Below are positions 29,487 to 38,327 of a DNA stretch of 64,000 nucleotides, in pieces. Position numbers and translations under genes: made by a program. How positions within the stretch are numbered: the first letter of the stretch is position 1; every line of letters begins with the position of its first letter. The stretch is from Luteibacter sp. UNCMF331Sha3.1 (GTDB taxonomy: Bacteria; Pseudomonadota; Gammaproteobacteria; Xanthomonadales; Rhodanobacteraceae): the NCBI RefSeq assembly GCF_900109915.1, contig NZ_FOBU01000001.1:688764-752763 (forward strand), written 5' to 3'. The notes beneath the pieces are model-generated. The model searched no databases, was not told the origin of the DNA, and saw nothing but the letters and a program-made list of their open reading frames with translations.

Positions 29487-31759
29487 GTGGCGAAGTCCGT
29501 CTTTCGCGCCGTCGCTTCCTCAAGTACGCCGCGGGCACCGCCGGTGCGCTGGTCGTCGGCATCGGCACGGTCGGCGCCGTGGATCGACCGCCGCCGCTCG
29601 GGCTGCTCGGCGACGCGTGGGCGCAGCTCGGCCCTTACCTGCGCATCGCCGCGGACGGGCGCATCTTCATCGGCGTCCGCGATCCGGACAACGGCGAGGG
29701 CACGGCGACGTCGCTGGCGCGCATCATCGCCGACGAACTCGACGCCGACTGGTCGCGTGTCATCGTCGAACCGCTCGGCGTGGGCGTCGTGCAGGGTAAC
29801 GGCGAACCGAAATTCACCTATGGCCGGCAGCGGAGCGGCGATGCGACGAGCATCCCCGCGGCGTGGGCCGACCTTCGCCAGGCCGGCGCCCTCGCCCGCT
29901 GGCTGCTCCTCCAGGCCGCCGCGCGCCGCCTCGGCGTTCCCGCGGAGCAGCTGCGCGGCGAGAACGGCACGGTGGTGGCCGCCGACGGCCGCACCATTCC
30001 GTACGGCGACCTGGCCTCCACCGCCGCGACCATCGACGCGCCGACGTCGGCTCCGCCGCTCAAGCCGGCGGAGCGCTACCAGCTGATCGGCAAGCCGGCC
30101 GGCGACGTCGACGCCCGCGCGATCGTCACCGGCACGCAGCGCTATGCATTCGACGAAACCATCGGCGATCCGGTGATCGCGGTGCTCGCCCGCTGCCCGT
30201 ACCCGGGCGGCACGCTGGAAAGCGCGGATCGCGACGCCGCGACGAAGGTGCCCGGCGTCTATGCCGTGATCGACATCGCGCCCGAGCAGGGGCAGCCCGC
30301 CGGTACGGCGGCGCAGTCGGCCGCTCTCGCCGTGCTCGCGCGCGACACGTGGTCGGCACTTTCCGGACGCGCGGCACTGAAGGCGACGTGGAAAGCGGGC
30401 GACGACCCCGAACCCACGGCGTCGGCGCACGAACAGAAGGCCCTGGAAGCCTTCGGCGACGACACCGTCGTCCCATCCACGGTGCGCAACGACGGCGATG
30501 TGATGGCCGTGCGCAAGAAGGCGGCGCGGGCGCTCGAAGCCACGTATTTCCAGCCGTGGATCGCGCACGCCACGGCCGAGACGCCGAACTGCGTGGTCCG
30601 CCTCGATCCGGAAACCAGCGTCACGGTGATCGCGTCGACGCAGTCGCCCCGTCAGGTGTACACCGTCGTGCAACGCATGACCGGTTTCCGCGCCGACCAG
30701 ATCGACATCCAGGTGCCGCGCGGCGGCGGCGGCTTCGGTCGCCGCCTCGAGACCGACTACGTCGCCGAAGCGATGGCCATCGCCCTGGCGAAGAAGCCCG
30801 ACGACATCCGCAACCGGCCGGTGAAGGTCCTCTGGACGCGCGACGACGACCTCGTACGCGACTACTACCGCCCCCTGGCGGTGCACCGCCTAAACGCGTC
30901 GCTCGATCGCAAGAAGAACATCGTCGGCTGGCACCAGCGGATGGCGAGCCCGTCGGCCATCGCCGGCCGCGGCACGCCCGAAAACCGCCTCTGGCAATCC
31001 GAGGTGGTGGCGGACGCGTTGCCGGCCGGGCTCGTCCCGAATTTCCGCAGCGACTGGTATCCGCTTGCCTCGAAGATGCAGCGTGGCGAGTGGCGCGGGT
31101 CGCCCAACGTCACACCGACCTTCGCGAGCGAAAGCTTCATCGACGAACTCGCCCACTCGGTGAAGGCCAATCCGCTGGACTTCCGCCTCGCGCTGCTCGG
31201 CGAGCCGCGCCAGCTGCCCTACGGTGGCCGCGGCGGTCCCATCGACACCGCGCGCATGGCCAACGTACTGAAGCTGGCCGCCGAGCGGCTGGACTGGAGT
31301 CGCTGGCTGCGCAGCGAGAACGGCCTCGGCATCGCGTGCGCCTACGTTTTCGGTGCTTACGTGGCCCATGCCGTGGAGGTCGCGCCGACCACCGACGGCA
31401 TCGACATCCATCGCGTGGTCTGCGTCGCCGACGTCGGTCGCGTGGTCAATCCGCTGGGCCTGGAAGCACAGCTGCAGGGCGCGACGATGGACGCGTTGTC
31501 CACCGCCCTCAACCTCGCCATCACGGTGAAGGACGGTAAGGTGCAGCAGACGGGGTTCCGCGACTATCCGGTCGCCGCCACGCAGCCCCTGCCCTATGAG
31601 GTCGAGACGATCGTCGTCCCGTCGACCGCCGATCCGTCCGGCGCCAGCGTCATCGGCGTACCCTCGGCGGCACCGGCGCTCGCCAACGCCGTCTTCCGCG
31701 CCACCGCGGTGCGTGTCCGCCGCCTGCCCCTGCTGCGCGAGCTGGCGCGACTGCGCTAG
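29483..31759 (+). CDS. Tat-exported molybdopterin-binding large subunit (IorB-like hydroxylase)
   Basis: This 758-residue protein has a twin-arginine signal (SRRRFLKYAAGTAGALVVGI, residues 8-27). A pterin-binding body of the isoquinoline oxidoreductase/aldehyde dehydrogenase kind follows, with VPRGGGGFGRRLETDYVAEA and GLGIACAYVFGAYVAHAVEV as family landmarks. Such enzymes hydroxylate N-heterocycles or aldehydes in the periplasm. The substrate is not readable from sequence. No cofactor chaperone (XdhC) or c-type cytochrome gene is linked here, so the electron acceptor must be encoded elsewhere. It forms an operon with the iron-sulfur subunit. Confidence 0.92.
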   Translation: MSGEVRLSRRRFLKYAAGTAGALVVGIGTVGAVDRPPPLGLLGDAWAQLGPYLRIAADGRIFIGVRDPDNGEGTATSLARIIADELDADWSRVIVEPLGVGVVQGNGEPKFTYGRQRSGDATSIPAAWADLRQAGALARWLLLQAAARRLGVPAEQLRGENGTVVAADGRTIPYGDLASTAATIDAPTSAPPLKPAERYQLIGKPAGDVDARAIVTGTQRYAFDETIGDPVIAVLARCPYPGGTLESADRDAATKVPGVYAVIDIAPEQGQPAGTAAQSAALAVLARDTWSALSGRAALKATWKAGDDPEPTASAHEQKALEAFGDDTVVPSTVRNDGDVMAVRKKAARALEATYFQPWIAHATAETPNCVVRLDPETSVTVIASTQSPRQVYTVVQRMTGFRADQIDIQVPRGGGGFGRRLETDYVAEAMAIALAKKPDDIRNRPVKVLWTRDDDLVRDYYRPLAVHRLNASLDRKKNIVGWHQRMASPSAIAGRGTPENRLWQSEVVADALPAGLVPNFRSDWYPLASKMQRGEWRGSPNVTPTFASESFIDELAHSVKANPLDFRLALLGEPRQLPYGGRGGPIDTARMANVLKLAAERLDWSRWLRSENGLGIACAYVFGAYVAHAVEVAPTTDGIDIHRVVCVADVGRVVNPLGLEAQLQGATMDALSTALNLAITVKDGKVQQTGFRDYPVAATQPLPYEVETIVVPSTADPSGASVIGVPSAAPALANAVFRATAVRVRRLPLLRELARLR

Positions 31760-31789
31760 CCGATCCGCTATCCATCACCGAGGTATCGC

Positions 31790-32554
31790 ATGACCATCGC
31801 ATCGCTCACCTCGGCCACGCCGGCGTCGCGGACCGACGCCGACCTGATCGGCAGCAACAAGCGCTTCTACGACGCGCTCTGGTCCGACGCGAAGCTGTTC
31901 TCGCCGGACCGCTTCAACACCTGGCCGCTGGTTGCCGAGATCGCCGCCGAAACGTCGCGACGGCTCGAAGTGGCTCCGGGCCTGCGGCCGCGCCTGCCGC
32001 TGCCGGATACGCAGTTCGTCGACCTCAGCCTGCCCGCGCTGGCCGAACTCGGCCGGCACGGCGCCCGAGTGGCCAACGCCATGATCGGCGCGCTGCCTTT
32101 TCGCGACGCGAGCTTCGATTTCGTCTGCGCCTTCGACATCCTCGAACACGTGGTGGACGACGAGGGCGCACTGGGCGAACTGGCACGCGTGGCGGAGCCC
32201 GGCGCGAGGCTGCTGATTTCCGTGCCGCTGGATCCCGACGCCTGGACCGCCTTCGACGACTTCGTCGGCCACTTCCGCCGCTACGAACCGGACGCCATCC
32301 GCGCGCTGCTCGCCCGGCACGGCTTCACGATCGAGCGCAGCGCCGTCTACGGGATGCAGCCGAAGTCCTCGCGCCTGCTCGACCTCGGCCAGTGGTTCCT
32401 GACCCACCAGCGGGCACGCGCCATGTGGTGGTACAACCGCGTGTTCATGCCGCTCGGCGTCCGTTTCCAGAAGCCGCTGGCCTTCACGCCGGGCTTCGCG
32501 CCAGGCCCCGGGGTCGACGAAGTACTGCTGGTCTGCCGCAAGACGGGTACCTAA
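31790..32554 (+). CDS. Class I SAM-dependent methyltransferase
   Basis: This 254-residue protein is recognisable by FDFVCAFDILEHVVDDEGAL and VAEPGARLLISVPLDPDAWTAFDDFVGHFRRYEPD, the post-II and post-III regions of Methyltransf_11/25-type enzymes. The usual glycine loop (E/D-x-G-x-G) is not obvious in the N-terminal part (LEVAPGLRPRLPLPDTQFVDLS), so the SAM pocket may be divergent. The substrate is unknown. It starts 30 bp after the hydroxylase large subunit, perhaps as a third gene of that unit. Confidence 0.8.
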   Translation: MTIASLTSATPASRTDADLIGSNKRFYDALWSDAKLFSPDRFNTWPLVAEIAAETSRRLEVAPGLRPRLPLPDTQFVDLSLPALAELGRHGARVANAMIGALPFRDASFDFVCAFDILEHVVDDEGALGELARVAEPGARLLISVPLDPDAWTAFDDFVGHFRRYEPDAIRALLARHGFTIERSAVYGMQPKSSRLLDLGQWFLTHQRARAMWWYNRVFMPLGVRFQKPLAFTPGFAPGPGVDEVLLVCRKTGT

Positions 32555-32639
32555 ATCGAGCAAAAACAGGGGCTTTACACATGGCGCGGCGCAACTGGTT
32601 ATGATGCGCCACCCCTACCGGCCCCGGAAGTGAAGCGGC

Positions 32640-33923
32640 ATGCTCTACCTCATGCACGAATGGCAACGCTCGATGCTCAGCCCGCTTTCCTATTGGGCCG
32701 AGGCCGGGGCGAAGATGTTCGGCGACATCGCCAGTCCCTTTGCCCGCGTACCAGGCGCCGAGCGCGCCGCCGCCGGCTACGAACTGATGTACCGCCTGGG
32801 CAAGGCGTACGAGAAACCGGCGTTCGACATCCATAGCGTGCACGCGCACGACCACGACGTCGCGATCGTCGAGCAGGTCTCGATGGCGAAGCCGTTCTGC
32901 ACGCTCAAGCGCTTCAAGCGCTTCTCGGACGACCAGGCCACGGTCGACAAGATGAAGAACGACCCGGCGGTACTGGTCGTCGCGCCGCTGTCGGGTCACC
33001 ACTCGACGCTGCTGCGCGACACGGTCCGGACGCTGCTGCGCGACCACAAGGTGTACATCACCGACTGGGTCGACGCGCGCATGATCCCGCTGGACGAAGG
33101 CTCGTTCTCGCTGGCGGATTACGTGTCGTACATCGAGGAATTCATTCGCCACGTGGGCGTGCATCGCGCGCACGTGGTGTCGGTCTGCCAGCCCACCGTG
33201 CCGGTGCTCGCCGCCGTGTCGCTGATGGCCGCCCGCGGCGAGCCGACGCCCGCCACGCTCACGCTGATGGGTGGGCCGATCGACACGCGCAAGAGTCCCA
33301 CCAGCGTCGACAACCTGGCCACCACGCGACCGCTGTCGTGGTTCCGCAACCAACTCATCCACAAGGTGCCCTACCAGTATCCGGGCGCCGGCCGCGACGT
33401 CTATCCCGGCTTCCTGCAGCATGCGGGCTTCCTGGCGATGAATCCGAGCCGCCACGTGATGTCGCACTGGGATTTCTACGAGAACCTGCGCAAGGGCGAC
33501 CTCGACGACGCCGAGGCGCATCGCAAGTTCTACGACGAATACAACGCCGTGCTCGACATGCCGGCCGAGTACTACCTCGACACCATCGAAACCGTGTTCC
33601 AGGAACACCGCCTGCCCAAGGGCACGTGGGAAGTCCACGGCGAGCTGGTACGCCCGGCGAAGATCAAGGACACCGCGCTGCTCACCATCGAAGGCGAGCT
33701 CGACGACATCTCGGGTCTCGGGCAGACGGAAGCCGCACACGGCCTCTGCAAGGGCATCCCGAAAAAGCGCCGCAAGCACCTCACCATCGAAGGCGCCGGC
33801 CATTACGGCATCTTCAGCGGCCGCCGCTGGCGCGATGTGGTCTACCCGGACGTGCGCGACTTCATCCGCACGTTCGACAAGGGCAACAGCAACACGGGCG
33901 CGCAGGGCAACCGCAAGGCCTGA
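32640..33923 (+). CDS. phaZ: Intracellular polyhydroxyalkanoate (PHB) depolymerase
   Basis: This 427-residue protein starts MLYLMHEWQRSMLSPLSYWAE, typical of intracellular PhaZ. The nucleophile elbow is HVVSVCQPTVPVLAAV with Cys183, where many intracellular PHB depolymerases carry cysteine instead of the lipase serine. Later conserved aspartate (LTIEGELDDISG) and histidine (IEGAGHYGIFSGRRW) complete the triad. It hydrolyses stored PHB granules to release 3-hydroxybutyrate. No synthase gene is in the window. A TTTACA...TATGAT pair 40-60 bp upstream has a 20-bp spacer, too long to call a promoter with confidence. Confidence 0.92.
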   Translation: MLYLMHEWQRSMLSPLSYWAEAGAKMFGDIASPFARVPGAERAAAGYELMYRLGKAYEKPAFDIHSVHAHDHDVAIVEQVSMAKPFCTLKRFKRFSDDQATVDKMKNDPAVLVVAPLSGHHSTLLRDTVRTLLRDHKVYITDWVDARMIPLDEGSFSLADYVSYIEEFIRHVGVHRAHVVSVCQPTVPVLAAVSLMAARGEPTPATLTLMGGPIDTRKSPTSVDNLATTRPLSWFRNQLIHKVPYQYPGAGRDVYPGFLQHAGFLAMNPSRHVMSHWDFYENLRKGDLDDAEAHRKFYDEYNAVLDMPAEYYLDTIETVFQEHRLPKGTWEVHGELVRPAKIKDTALLTIEGELDDISGLGQTEAAHGLCKGIPKKRRKHLTIEGAGHYGIFSGRRWRDVVYPDVRDFIRTFDKGNSNTGAQGNRKA

Positions 33924-33935
33924 TCGTTACGCTCT

Positions 33936-34004
33936 GGTGGGAGCCAGCCTGCTGGCGATGGGTACTTGCCGCGGGCACCCATCGCCAGCAGGCTGGCTCC
34001 CACC
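33936..34004. repeat. REP-like palindrome, class I
   Basis: GGTGGGAGCCAGCCTGCTGG and its exact complement form 28-bp perfect arms around TACTTGCCGCGGG. It lies between converging phaZ and the transporter gene and ends 3 bp from the transporter stop, so it may also act as a bidirectional transcript end. Confidence 0.9.
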
Positions 34005-34006
34005 CA

Positions 34007-35110
34007 TCAAAGCAGCCACGACCCGATCAGGCCCATCACCACGAAAAACGGCACCGACCACAGGTGGAACGTGCCGTACGCCTTGCGCTCGCCCAGCAGC
34101 CGCAGCGCGATCAGGTTCGCCAGCGAACCGACCATGAAACCGAAGCCGCCCACGTTCACGCCGAACGCGATGGTCCGCCAGTCGTGCGAGTACTCCGCGA
34201 GCAGGATCGCCGCCGGCACGTTGCTCACGACCTGCGAGGCGAGCGCACCCGTCGCGTACAGATGACCGGCCTGCTGCAGGCCCAGTCCGCCGACGAACGC
34301 CTTTACCGCGTCGAGCCCCGCCAGCAGGCGCAGGTCGATGAACATCAGGACGAACGTCAGCAACAGCCCCCAGTCGATCGCCGCGACCACGCGGCGCCGC
34401 AGGATCAGGAACACCGCCAGCACGCCGCCAAGCGCCCAAGCGACCTCGTGCAGGTCGGTGAGCACGATGAAAGGGATGTAGAGCGCCGCGGCGACGACGA
34501 GCATCGTGCGGTCGACGGACTCCTCGCCGCGCTCGTGCACCTCGAGCGGCGTCGACGGAAAGGCGATGGCGGTCAGCGCCAGCAGCAGCACGAGCGCGAT
34601 GCCGGCCAGCGGCAGCATGGCCCAGACGAAGGCACCGAAGCCGTTGTTCCACTGCTGCCAGACGAACAGGTTCTGCGGGTTGCCGATCGGCGTGAGCATC
34701 GAACCGGCGTTGACCGCCAGCGCCTCGAACACGACGAGCCGCGTGGCGGGCATGCGCGCGATGCGGCACATGCTCAGCGTGAGCGGAACCATCACGAAAA
34801 GCGCCACGTCGTTCGTCAGCAGCATCGACAGCAGCGCCGTCGCGGCCACGAGGCCGATGGCCGCGACGCGTCGCGTCGACGTGCGGTCGATCAGCCAGCG
34901 CCCTGCGATGTCCAGCGCGCCGCTCCGTTCGACCGCCTTGGTCAGTACCAGCAGGCCCGCCAGCGCCGCGATCGTCGGCCAGTCGACCAGCGCGGGCCAG
35001 CCACCGACGCGCGAGGGCAACGCGATCGCCAGCACGATGGCGACCGCGAGCAATACGAGAAAGAGCACATCGCGGCGCAGCTGTCGCAGCGATTCGGGCA
35101 ACCACGTCAT
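34007..35110 (-). CDS. ArsB/SLC13-type anion transporter
   Basis: This 367-residue membrane protein has about ten hydrophobic helices. TNDVALFVMVPLTLSMCRIA and GSMLTPIGNPQNLFVWQQW are the two hairpin motifs of the ion-transporter superfamily that includes ArsB and citrate/dicarboxylate carriers. SNVPAAILLAEYSHDW and GSLANLIALRLL are the second-half counterparts. The substrate is not determined; no arsenic-resistance genes lie nearby. ATG 35110 gives a start before the first helix pair. Confidence 0.82.
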   Translation of the reverse strand: MTWLPESLRQLRRDVLFLVLLAVAIVLAIALPSRVGGWPALVDWPTIAALAGLLVLTKAVERSGALDIAGRWLIDRTSTRRVAAIGLVAATALLSMLLTNDVALFVMVPLTLSMCRIARMPATRLVVFEALAVNAGSMLTPIGNPQNLFVWQQWNNGFGAFVWAMLPLAGIALVLLLALTAIAFPSTPLEVHERGEESVDRTMLVVAAALYIPFIVLTDLHEVAWALGGVLAVFLILRRRVVAAIDWGLLLTFVLMFIDLRLLAGLDAVKAFVGGLGLQQAGHLYATGALASQVVSNVPAAILLAEYSHDWRTIAFGVNVGGFGFMVGSLANLIALRLLGERKAYGTFHLWSVPFFVVMGLIGSWLL

Positions 35111-35166
35111 CCGACGATATCCGGGAAGAGGAAGCCGGATGATAACGGGCACGGGCGATGGACAGC

Positions 35167-35216
35167 GCGATGGGTACCTGGCGCGAGCACCCATCGCCAG
35201 CAGGCTGGCTCCTACC
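35167..35216. repeat. REP-like element, class I, one arm degraded
   Basis: GCGATGGGTACCTGGCGCGAGCACCCATCGC keeps the centre. The right arm CCAGCAGGCTGGCTCCTACC is intact, while the left outer arm is missing. Confidence 0.75.
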
Positions 35217-35222
35217 GCGGAT

Positions 35223-35990
35223 TCAGTTCCGCGGCACGTCGACCTTGCCGGTCACGCCCTTGTGGTCGACATCGCCGCTGCCGACGCTGCGCACGCTGAG
35301 ATCGCCGCGCACGCCGTCCACGTCGAGATCGCCCGACCCCAGCGTGCCGATCGCCACGTTGCCGGCCACGTCGATCAGCTTCGCATCGCCCGAACCGACG
35401 GAACCGATGCGTACGCCACCCTTGACGCGACGCGCAGTGAAATCGCCCGAGCCCACGGACGCGATGTCGAGGGGACCGGTGCCGTCCATCTTCAGATCGC
35501 CGGATCCCACCTTGCCGCGGAAGGGACCCGTCACGTCACGCGCTTCGAGATCGCCCGAGCCGATGTTCCCTTCCTGCAGCGTGACGCCGGTCACCGTCGC
35601 ATCCCCCGAGCCCACATCGAGCAGGACGGGAACATCGGCGGGCACGCTCGCCTCGACCTTCAGGTAGGCGTAGTGGCTGCCGAAGCCGGACCAGCCGTCG
35701 CGCTTGTTGCTGAGCTCGACGAGCAACGTGTCACCGTCCCGTTGCTGCGTGACCACCAGATTGTGCAGCGCCTTCTCGTCCGACGCGCATGCCCTGCCCC
35801 GCACGGTGCCCTTGCCGCTCGCGGCGCCGCCGGACAGGTGCAGATCGTGGCTGTTGGTCGCGAAGCGGATGGTGCGGACGCCGCGCAGATCGAGGTCGAG
35901 GCTGCGATCGGCGTGGAACTGGCAATGCTCCTCGTCGGCCATGGCGACGGCAGGCAGCAGGAGCAGGGACGCAAGGAGCAATGAACGCAT
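35223..35990 (-). CDS. Secreted GSGD-repeat protein (DUF2807/DUF4097-like beta-solenoid)
   Basis: This 255-residue protein has a signal peptide (MRSLLLASLLLLPAVAMA). The second half has seven GSGD motifs starting at residues 127, 144, 162, 180, 199, 218 and 237, so repeats are 17-19 residues long, as in a right-handed beta-solenoid or the putative auto-adhesin type. The first half has CQ and a second cysteine (RACAS) that could form a disulfide. Function is unknown. It faces an intergenic repeat at its 3' end and is divergent from the His/Gly-rich secreted protein. Confidence 0.85.
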   Translation of the reverse strand: MRSLLLASLLLLPAVAMADEEHCQFHADRSLDLDLRGVRTIRFATNSHDLHLSGGAASGKGTVRGRACASDEKALHNLVVTQQRDGDTLLVELSNKRDGWSGFGSHYAYLKVEASVPADVPVLLDVGSGDATVTGVTLQEGNIGSGDLEARDVTGPFRGKVGSGDLKMDGTGPLDIASVGSGDFTARRVKGGVRIGSVGSGDAKLIDVAGNVAIGTLGSGDLDVDGVRGDLSVRSVGSGDVDHKGVTGKVDVPRN

Positions 35991-36156
35991 CGGGTTTTCC
36001 CCTCGAAATGGGTGGCATGGAACAGCATGGATGCCGCTCCGCGCCGAAAGGTTGCAGCCGTGGGTTCTCACGAACCTGACCGGACGGCAACGAGGCCGTC
36101 AACCGCGTCCGGACCGGCACGTTTTTCACCGTGCAAGTCCAACCGGGAGACACCCT

Positions 36157-36678
36157 ATGCAACGCAAGACCCTTCTCGCCAGTGCCGCTTCCCTCCTACT
36201 CGCCGGCTCGGCCGCCTTCGCGTATGCGCAGGATGCCGCCCCGCAGGCCCCCGCCGCCCCGTCGGCCCGCACCAGCCAGCCGGCGCCTCCGCAGCAGCCC
36301 GGCCCGAAGTGGGGCCACGGCGATCGTGACCACGACCGCGGCGGCTGGGCCCGTCACGGCCGCGGCGGCGACCACGGCGGCCAGCGCGGTGGCGTGATCG
36401 GCGACCTTCGGGCACTCGAACGCCTCTACGTGACCAGCGGACGCAGCAAAGAGTTGCCGGCGCTGTACAACGAGGTGCTGGCGAAGTCGCAGAACCCGAT
36501 GGTGCGCGACTATGCGTATCGCCATCTGGCCCGCGCACAGATGCAGCCGCAGAATGTCGACGCGGCGATCGCGACGATGCGCAAGAGCCTCGACGAGAGC
36601 CTGGCGCAGGACACGAAGCGCCATCAGGAGATGGAAGCGTTCAAGCAGCGCATGCAGCAGCGGGCTGCTGCCAAGTAA
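36157..36678 (+). CDS. Secreted His/Asp/Gly-rich protein with a C-terminal helical domain
   Basis: This 173-residue protein has a signal peptide (MQRKTLLASAASLLLAGSAAFAYA). An Ala/Pro-rich stretch is followed by a metal-binding-looking region, WGHGDRDHDRGGWARHGRGG and HGGQRGG, at about residues 51-77. The rest (ALERLYVTSGRSKELPALYNEVLAKSQ...) is helical and charged, with no membrane segment. CGGGAGACACCCT before ATG supports the start. A strong intrinsic terminator follows. No family recognised; histidine-rich segments suggest divalent metal binding, but that is inference. Confidence 0.75.
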   Translation: MQRKTLLASAASLLLAGSAAFAYAQDAAPQAPAAPSARTSQPAPPQQPGPKWGHGDRDHDRGGWARHGRGGDHGGQRGGVIGDLRALERLYVTSGRSKELPALYNEVLAKSQNPMVRDYAYRHLARAQMQPQNVDAAIATMRKSLDESLAQDTKRHQEMEAFKQRMQQRAAAK

Positions 36679-36683
36679 GGACA

Positions 36684-36713
36684 GGGCGGGGGCCGATGGC
36701 CCCCGCCCTTTTT
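36684..36713 (+). terminator. Intrinsic terminator after the His-rich secreted protein
   Basis: GGGCGGGGGCC-GAT-GGCCCCCGCCC is an 11-bp stem followed by TTTTT. It lies between converging genes; mazG ends 11 bp further on. Confidence 0.9.
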
Positions 36714-36723
36714 ATGTGGGCCG

Positions 36724-37515
36724 TCAGACCTCGTCGCGCTTCACGCGCACCCACAACGCTTCCTGTTCCCGCAGCGAATACGACGACAGTTCACGCCCCT
36801 CCGAGGCCGCGATCGCCTCCATGCCGCGGAAGCGCCGCTCGAACTTCGCGTTCGCGCCGCGCAGCGCGCGCGACACGTCGACCTTCGCGTGCCGCGCGAG
36901 ATTCGCCGCCACGAAGAGCACGTCGCCGATCTCGTCGGCAAGGCGCTCTTCGTCCGCACCGTTGTCGAACTCGTGGCGCACTTCCTCGAGCTCTTCGGCG
37001 ATCTTGTCGAGCACCGGCCGGTGATCGGGCCAGTCGAATCCGACGTTCGCCGCGCGCTTCTGCAGTTTCACCGCGCGCTGCCATTCCGGCAGGCCACGCG
37101 AGATACCGGCGAGCGCGCTCGCGTCGTCGACGCCTTTCGCCGCGCGCTCTTCCGCCTTGAGCCGGTCCCAGTCGCGCGAGCGCGCCGTGTCGCTCGCGTG
37201 CGTCACGTCGCCGAAGACGTGCGGATGCCGGCGTTCCATCTTGTCGCAGATCGCGGCGACGACATCGGCGAATGCGAACGCACCGGCTTCTTCGGCCATG
37301 CGGGCATGGAAGACCACCTGCAGCAGCAGGTCGCCGAGTTCGTCGCGCAGGTCGTGCATGTCGCCGCGGTCGATCGCGTCGGCGACTTCGTACGCCTCTT
37401 CGATGGTGTACGGCGCGATCGTCGCGAACGACTGCCTGACGTCCCACGGACAGCCGTCGTCGGGATCGCGCAGCCGCGCCATGATCGCGAGCAATTCGTC
37501 GACGTGTCGGGTCAC
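36724..37515 (-). CDS. mazG: MazG, nucleoside triphosphate pyrophosphohydrolase
   Basis: This 263-residue protein has the tandem all-alpha MazG fold. The first domain has CPWDVRQSFATIAPYTIEEAYEV and DELGDLLLQVVFHARM with the E-x-x-E and E-x-x-D metal ligands. The second has EELEEVRHEF and ADEIGDVLFVAANLARH. It hydrolyses NTPs, including non-canonical ones, to NMP. The GTG start at 37515 is preceded by GGAGGACGC and overlaps the cysQ stop at GTGA. It ends an operon of phosphate-ester clearing enzymes. Confidence 0.95.
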   Translation of the reverse strand: MTRHVDELLAIMARLRDPDDGCPWDVRQSFATIAPYTIEEAYEVADAIDRGDMHDLRDELGDLLLQVVFHARMAEEAGAFAFADVVAAICDKMERRHPHVFGDVTHASDTARSRDWDRLKAEERAAKGVDDASALAGISRGLPEWQRAVKLQKRAANVGFDWPDHRPVLDKIAEELEEVRHEFDNGADEERLADEIGDVLFVAANLARHAKVDVSRALRGANAKFERRFRGMEAIAASEGRELSSYSLREQEALWVRVKRDEV

Positions 37516-38327
37516 GCGTCCTCCGGATCGATGAGCCGGGCCGCCCAGTCGACGCTCGTGTCGCCGCAGGCGATGAATTCGGGGTTGATGAGCGAATCGC
37601 GCGTGTTGTAGCGGAACGGTCGTCCGGCGAGATCCAGCACGCCGCCGCCCGATTCTTCGAGCACGCACTGCGCCGCCGCGGTATCCCACTCGGACGTCGC
37701 GCCCAGACGCAGGTAGATGTCGGCGTCGCCACGCGCGATGACGCAGAACTTCAGCGACGAGCCCAGCGCGAAGGTTTCGTGTTCGCCGAGGCGGTCGAGC
37801 AGCGTCATCGTGCGGCCGGTGCCATACGAACGGCTGCCCGTGACCATCAGCAGACCGTTCGCGCCGCGGGTGGACAGCGTCTCGCGCGGGGCGTCGGGCG
37901 TGCGCTGCCGCCAGGCGCCCTCGCCGCTCACCGCGGCGTAGAGATCGCCCGTGACGGGCGCGAGCACGACGCCGAGTACGCTTCGGTGATCTTCGATGAG
38001 TGCGATGTTGACGGTGAATTCGCCATTGCGCTTGACGAATTCACGGGTGCCGTCGAGCGGGTCGACGAGCCAGTGGCGTCGCCACGTCCGGCGTTCCGAC
38101 CACGGCGCGGCGAGCGCTTCCTCGGAGATCACCGGCACGCCGGGCGCGAGCGCGTTGAGGCCTTCCTCGATGACGCGCTGCGCCGCGAGGTCGGCGGCGG
38201 TCACCGGGGAATCGTCGTCCTTGCAGATGACTTCGAAATCCTGCGCGTAGACGGCGAGGATCGCGTCGGCCGCGCGTCGCGCGATGGCGCAGACGGGGTC
38301 GAGCCAGAGGGCGGCGGGTGCGGTCAC
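37512..38327 (-). CDS. cysQ: CysQ, 3'(2'),5'-bisphosphate nucleotidase
   Basis: This 271-residue enzyme of the inositol monophosphatase family has the metal-binding motif WLVDPLDGTREFVKRNGEF and the second motif EWDTAAAQCVLEESGGGV. CysQ hydrolyses 3'-phosphoadenosine 5'-phosphate from sulfate assimilation to AMP. The E-F-V-K-R segment after D-G-T is typical of CysQ. The GTG start overlaps the nudE stop as GTGA. It is one of two family members in this operon; the other is a HisN-like gene. Confidence 0.92.
   Translation of the reverse strand: MTAPAALWLDPVCAIARRAADAILAVYAQDFEVICKDDDSPVTAADLAAQRVIEEGLNALAPGVPVISEEALAAPWSERRTWRRHWLVDPLDGTREFVKRNGEFTVNIALIEDHRSVLGVVLAPVTGDLYAAVSGEGAWRQRTPDAPRETLSTRGANGLLMVTGSRSYGTGRTMTLLDRLGEHETFALGSSLKFCVIARGDADIYLRLGATSEWDTAAAQCVLEESGGGVLDLAGRPFRYNTRDSLINPEFIACGDTSVDWAARLIDPEDA

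Noticed and set aside
32574-32605. TTTACA/TATGAT as phaZ promoter
   Set aside because: The spacer is 20 bp, outside the usual range; kept only as a remark.
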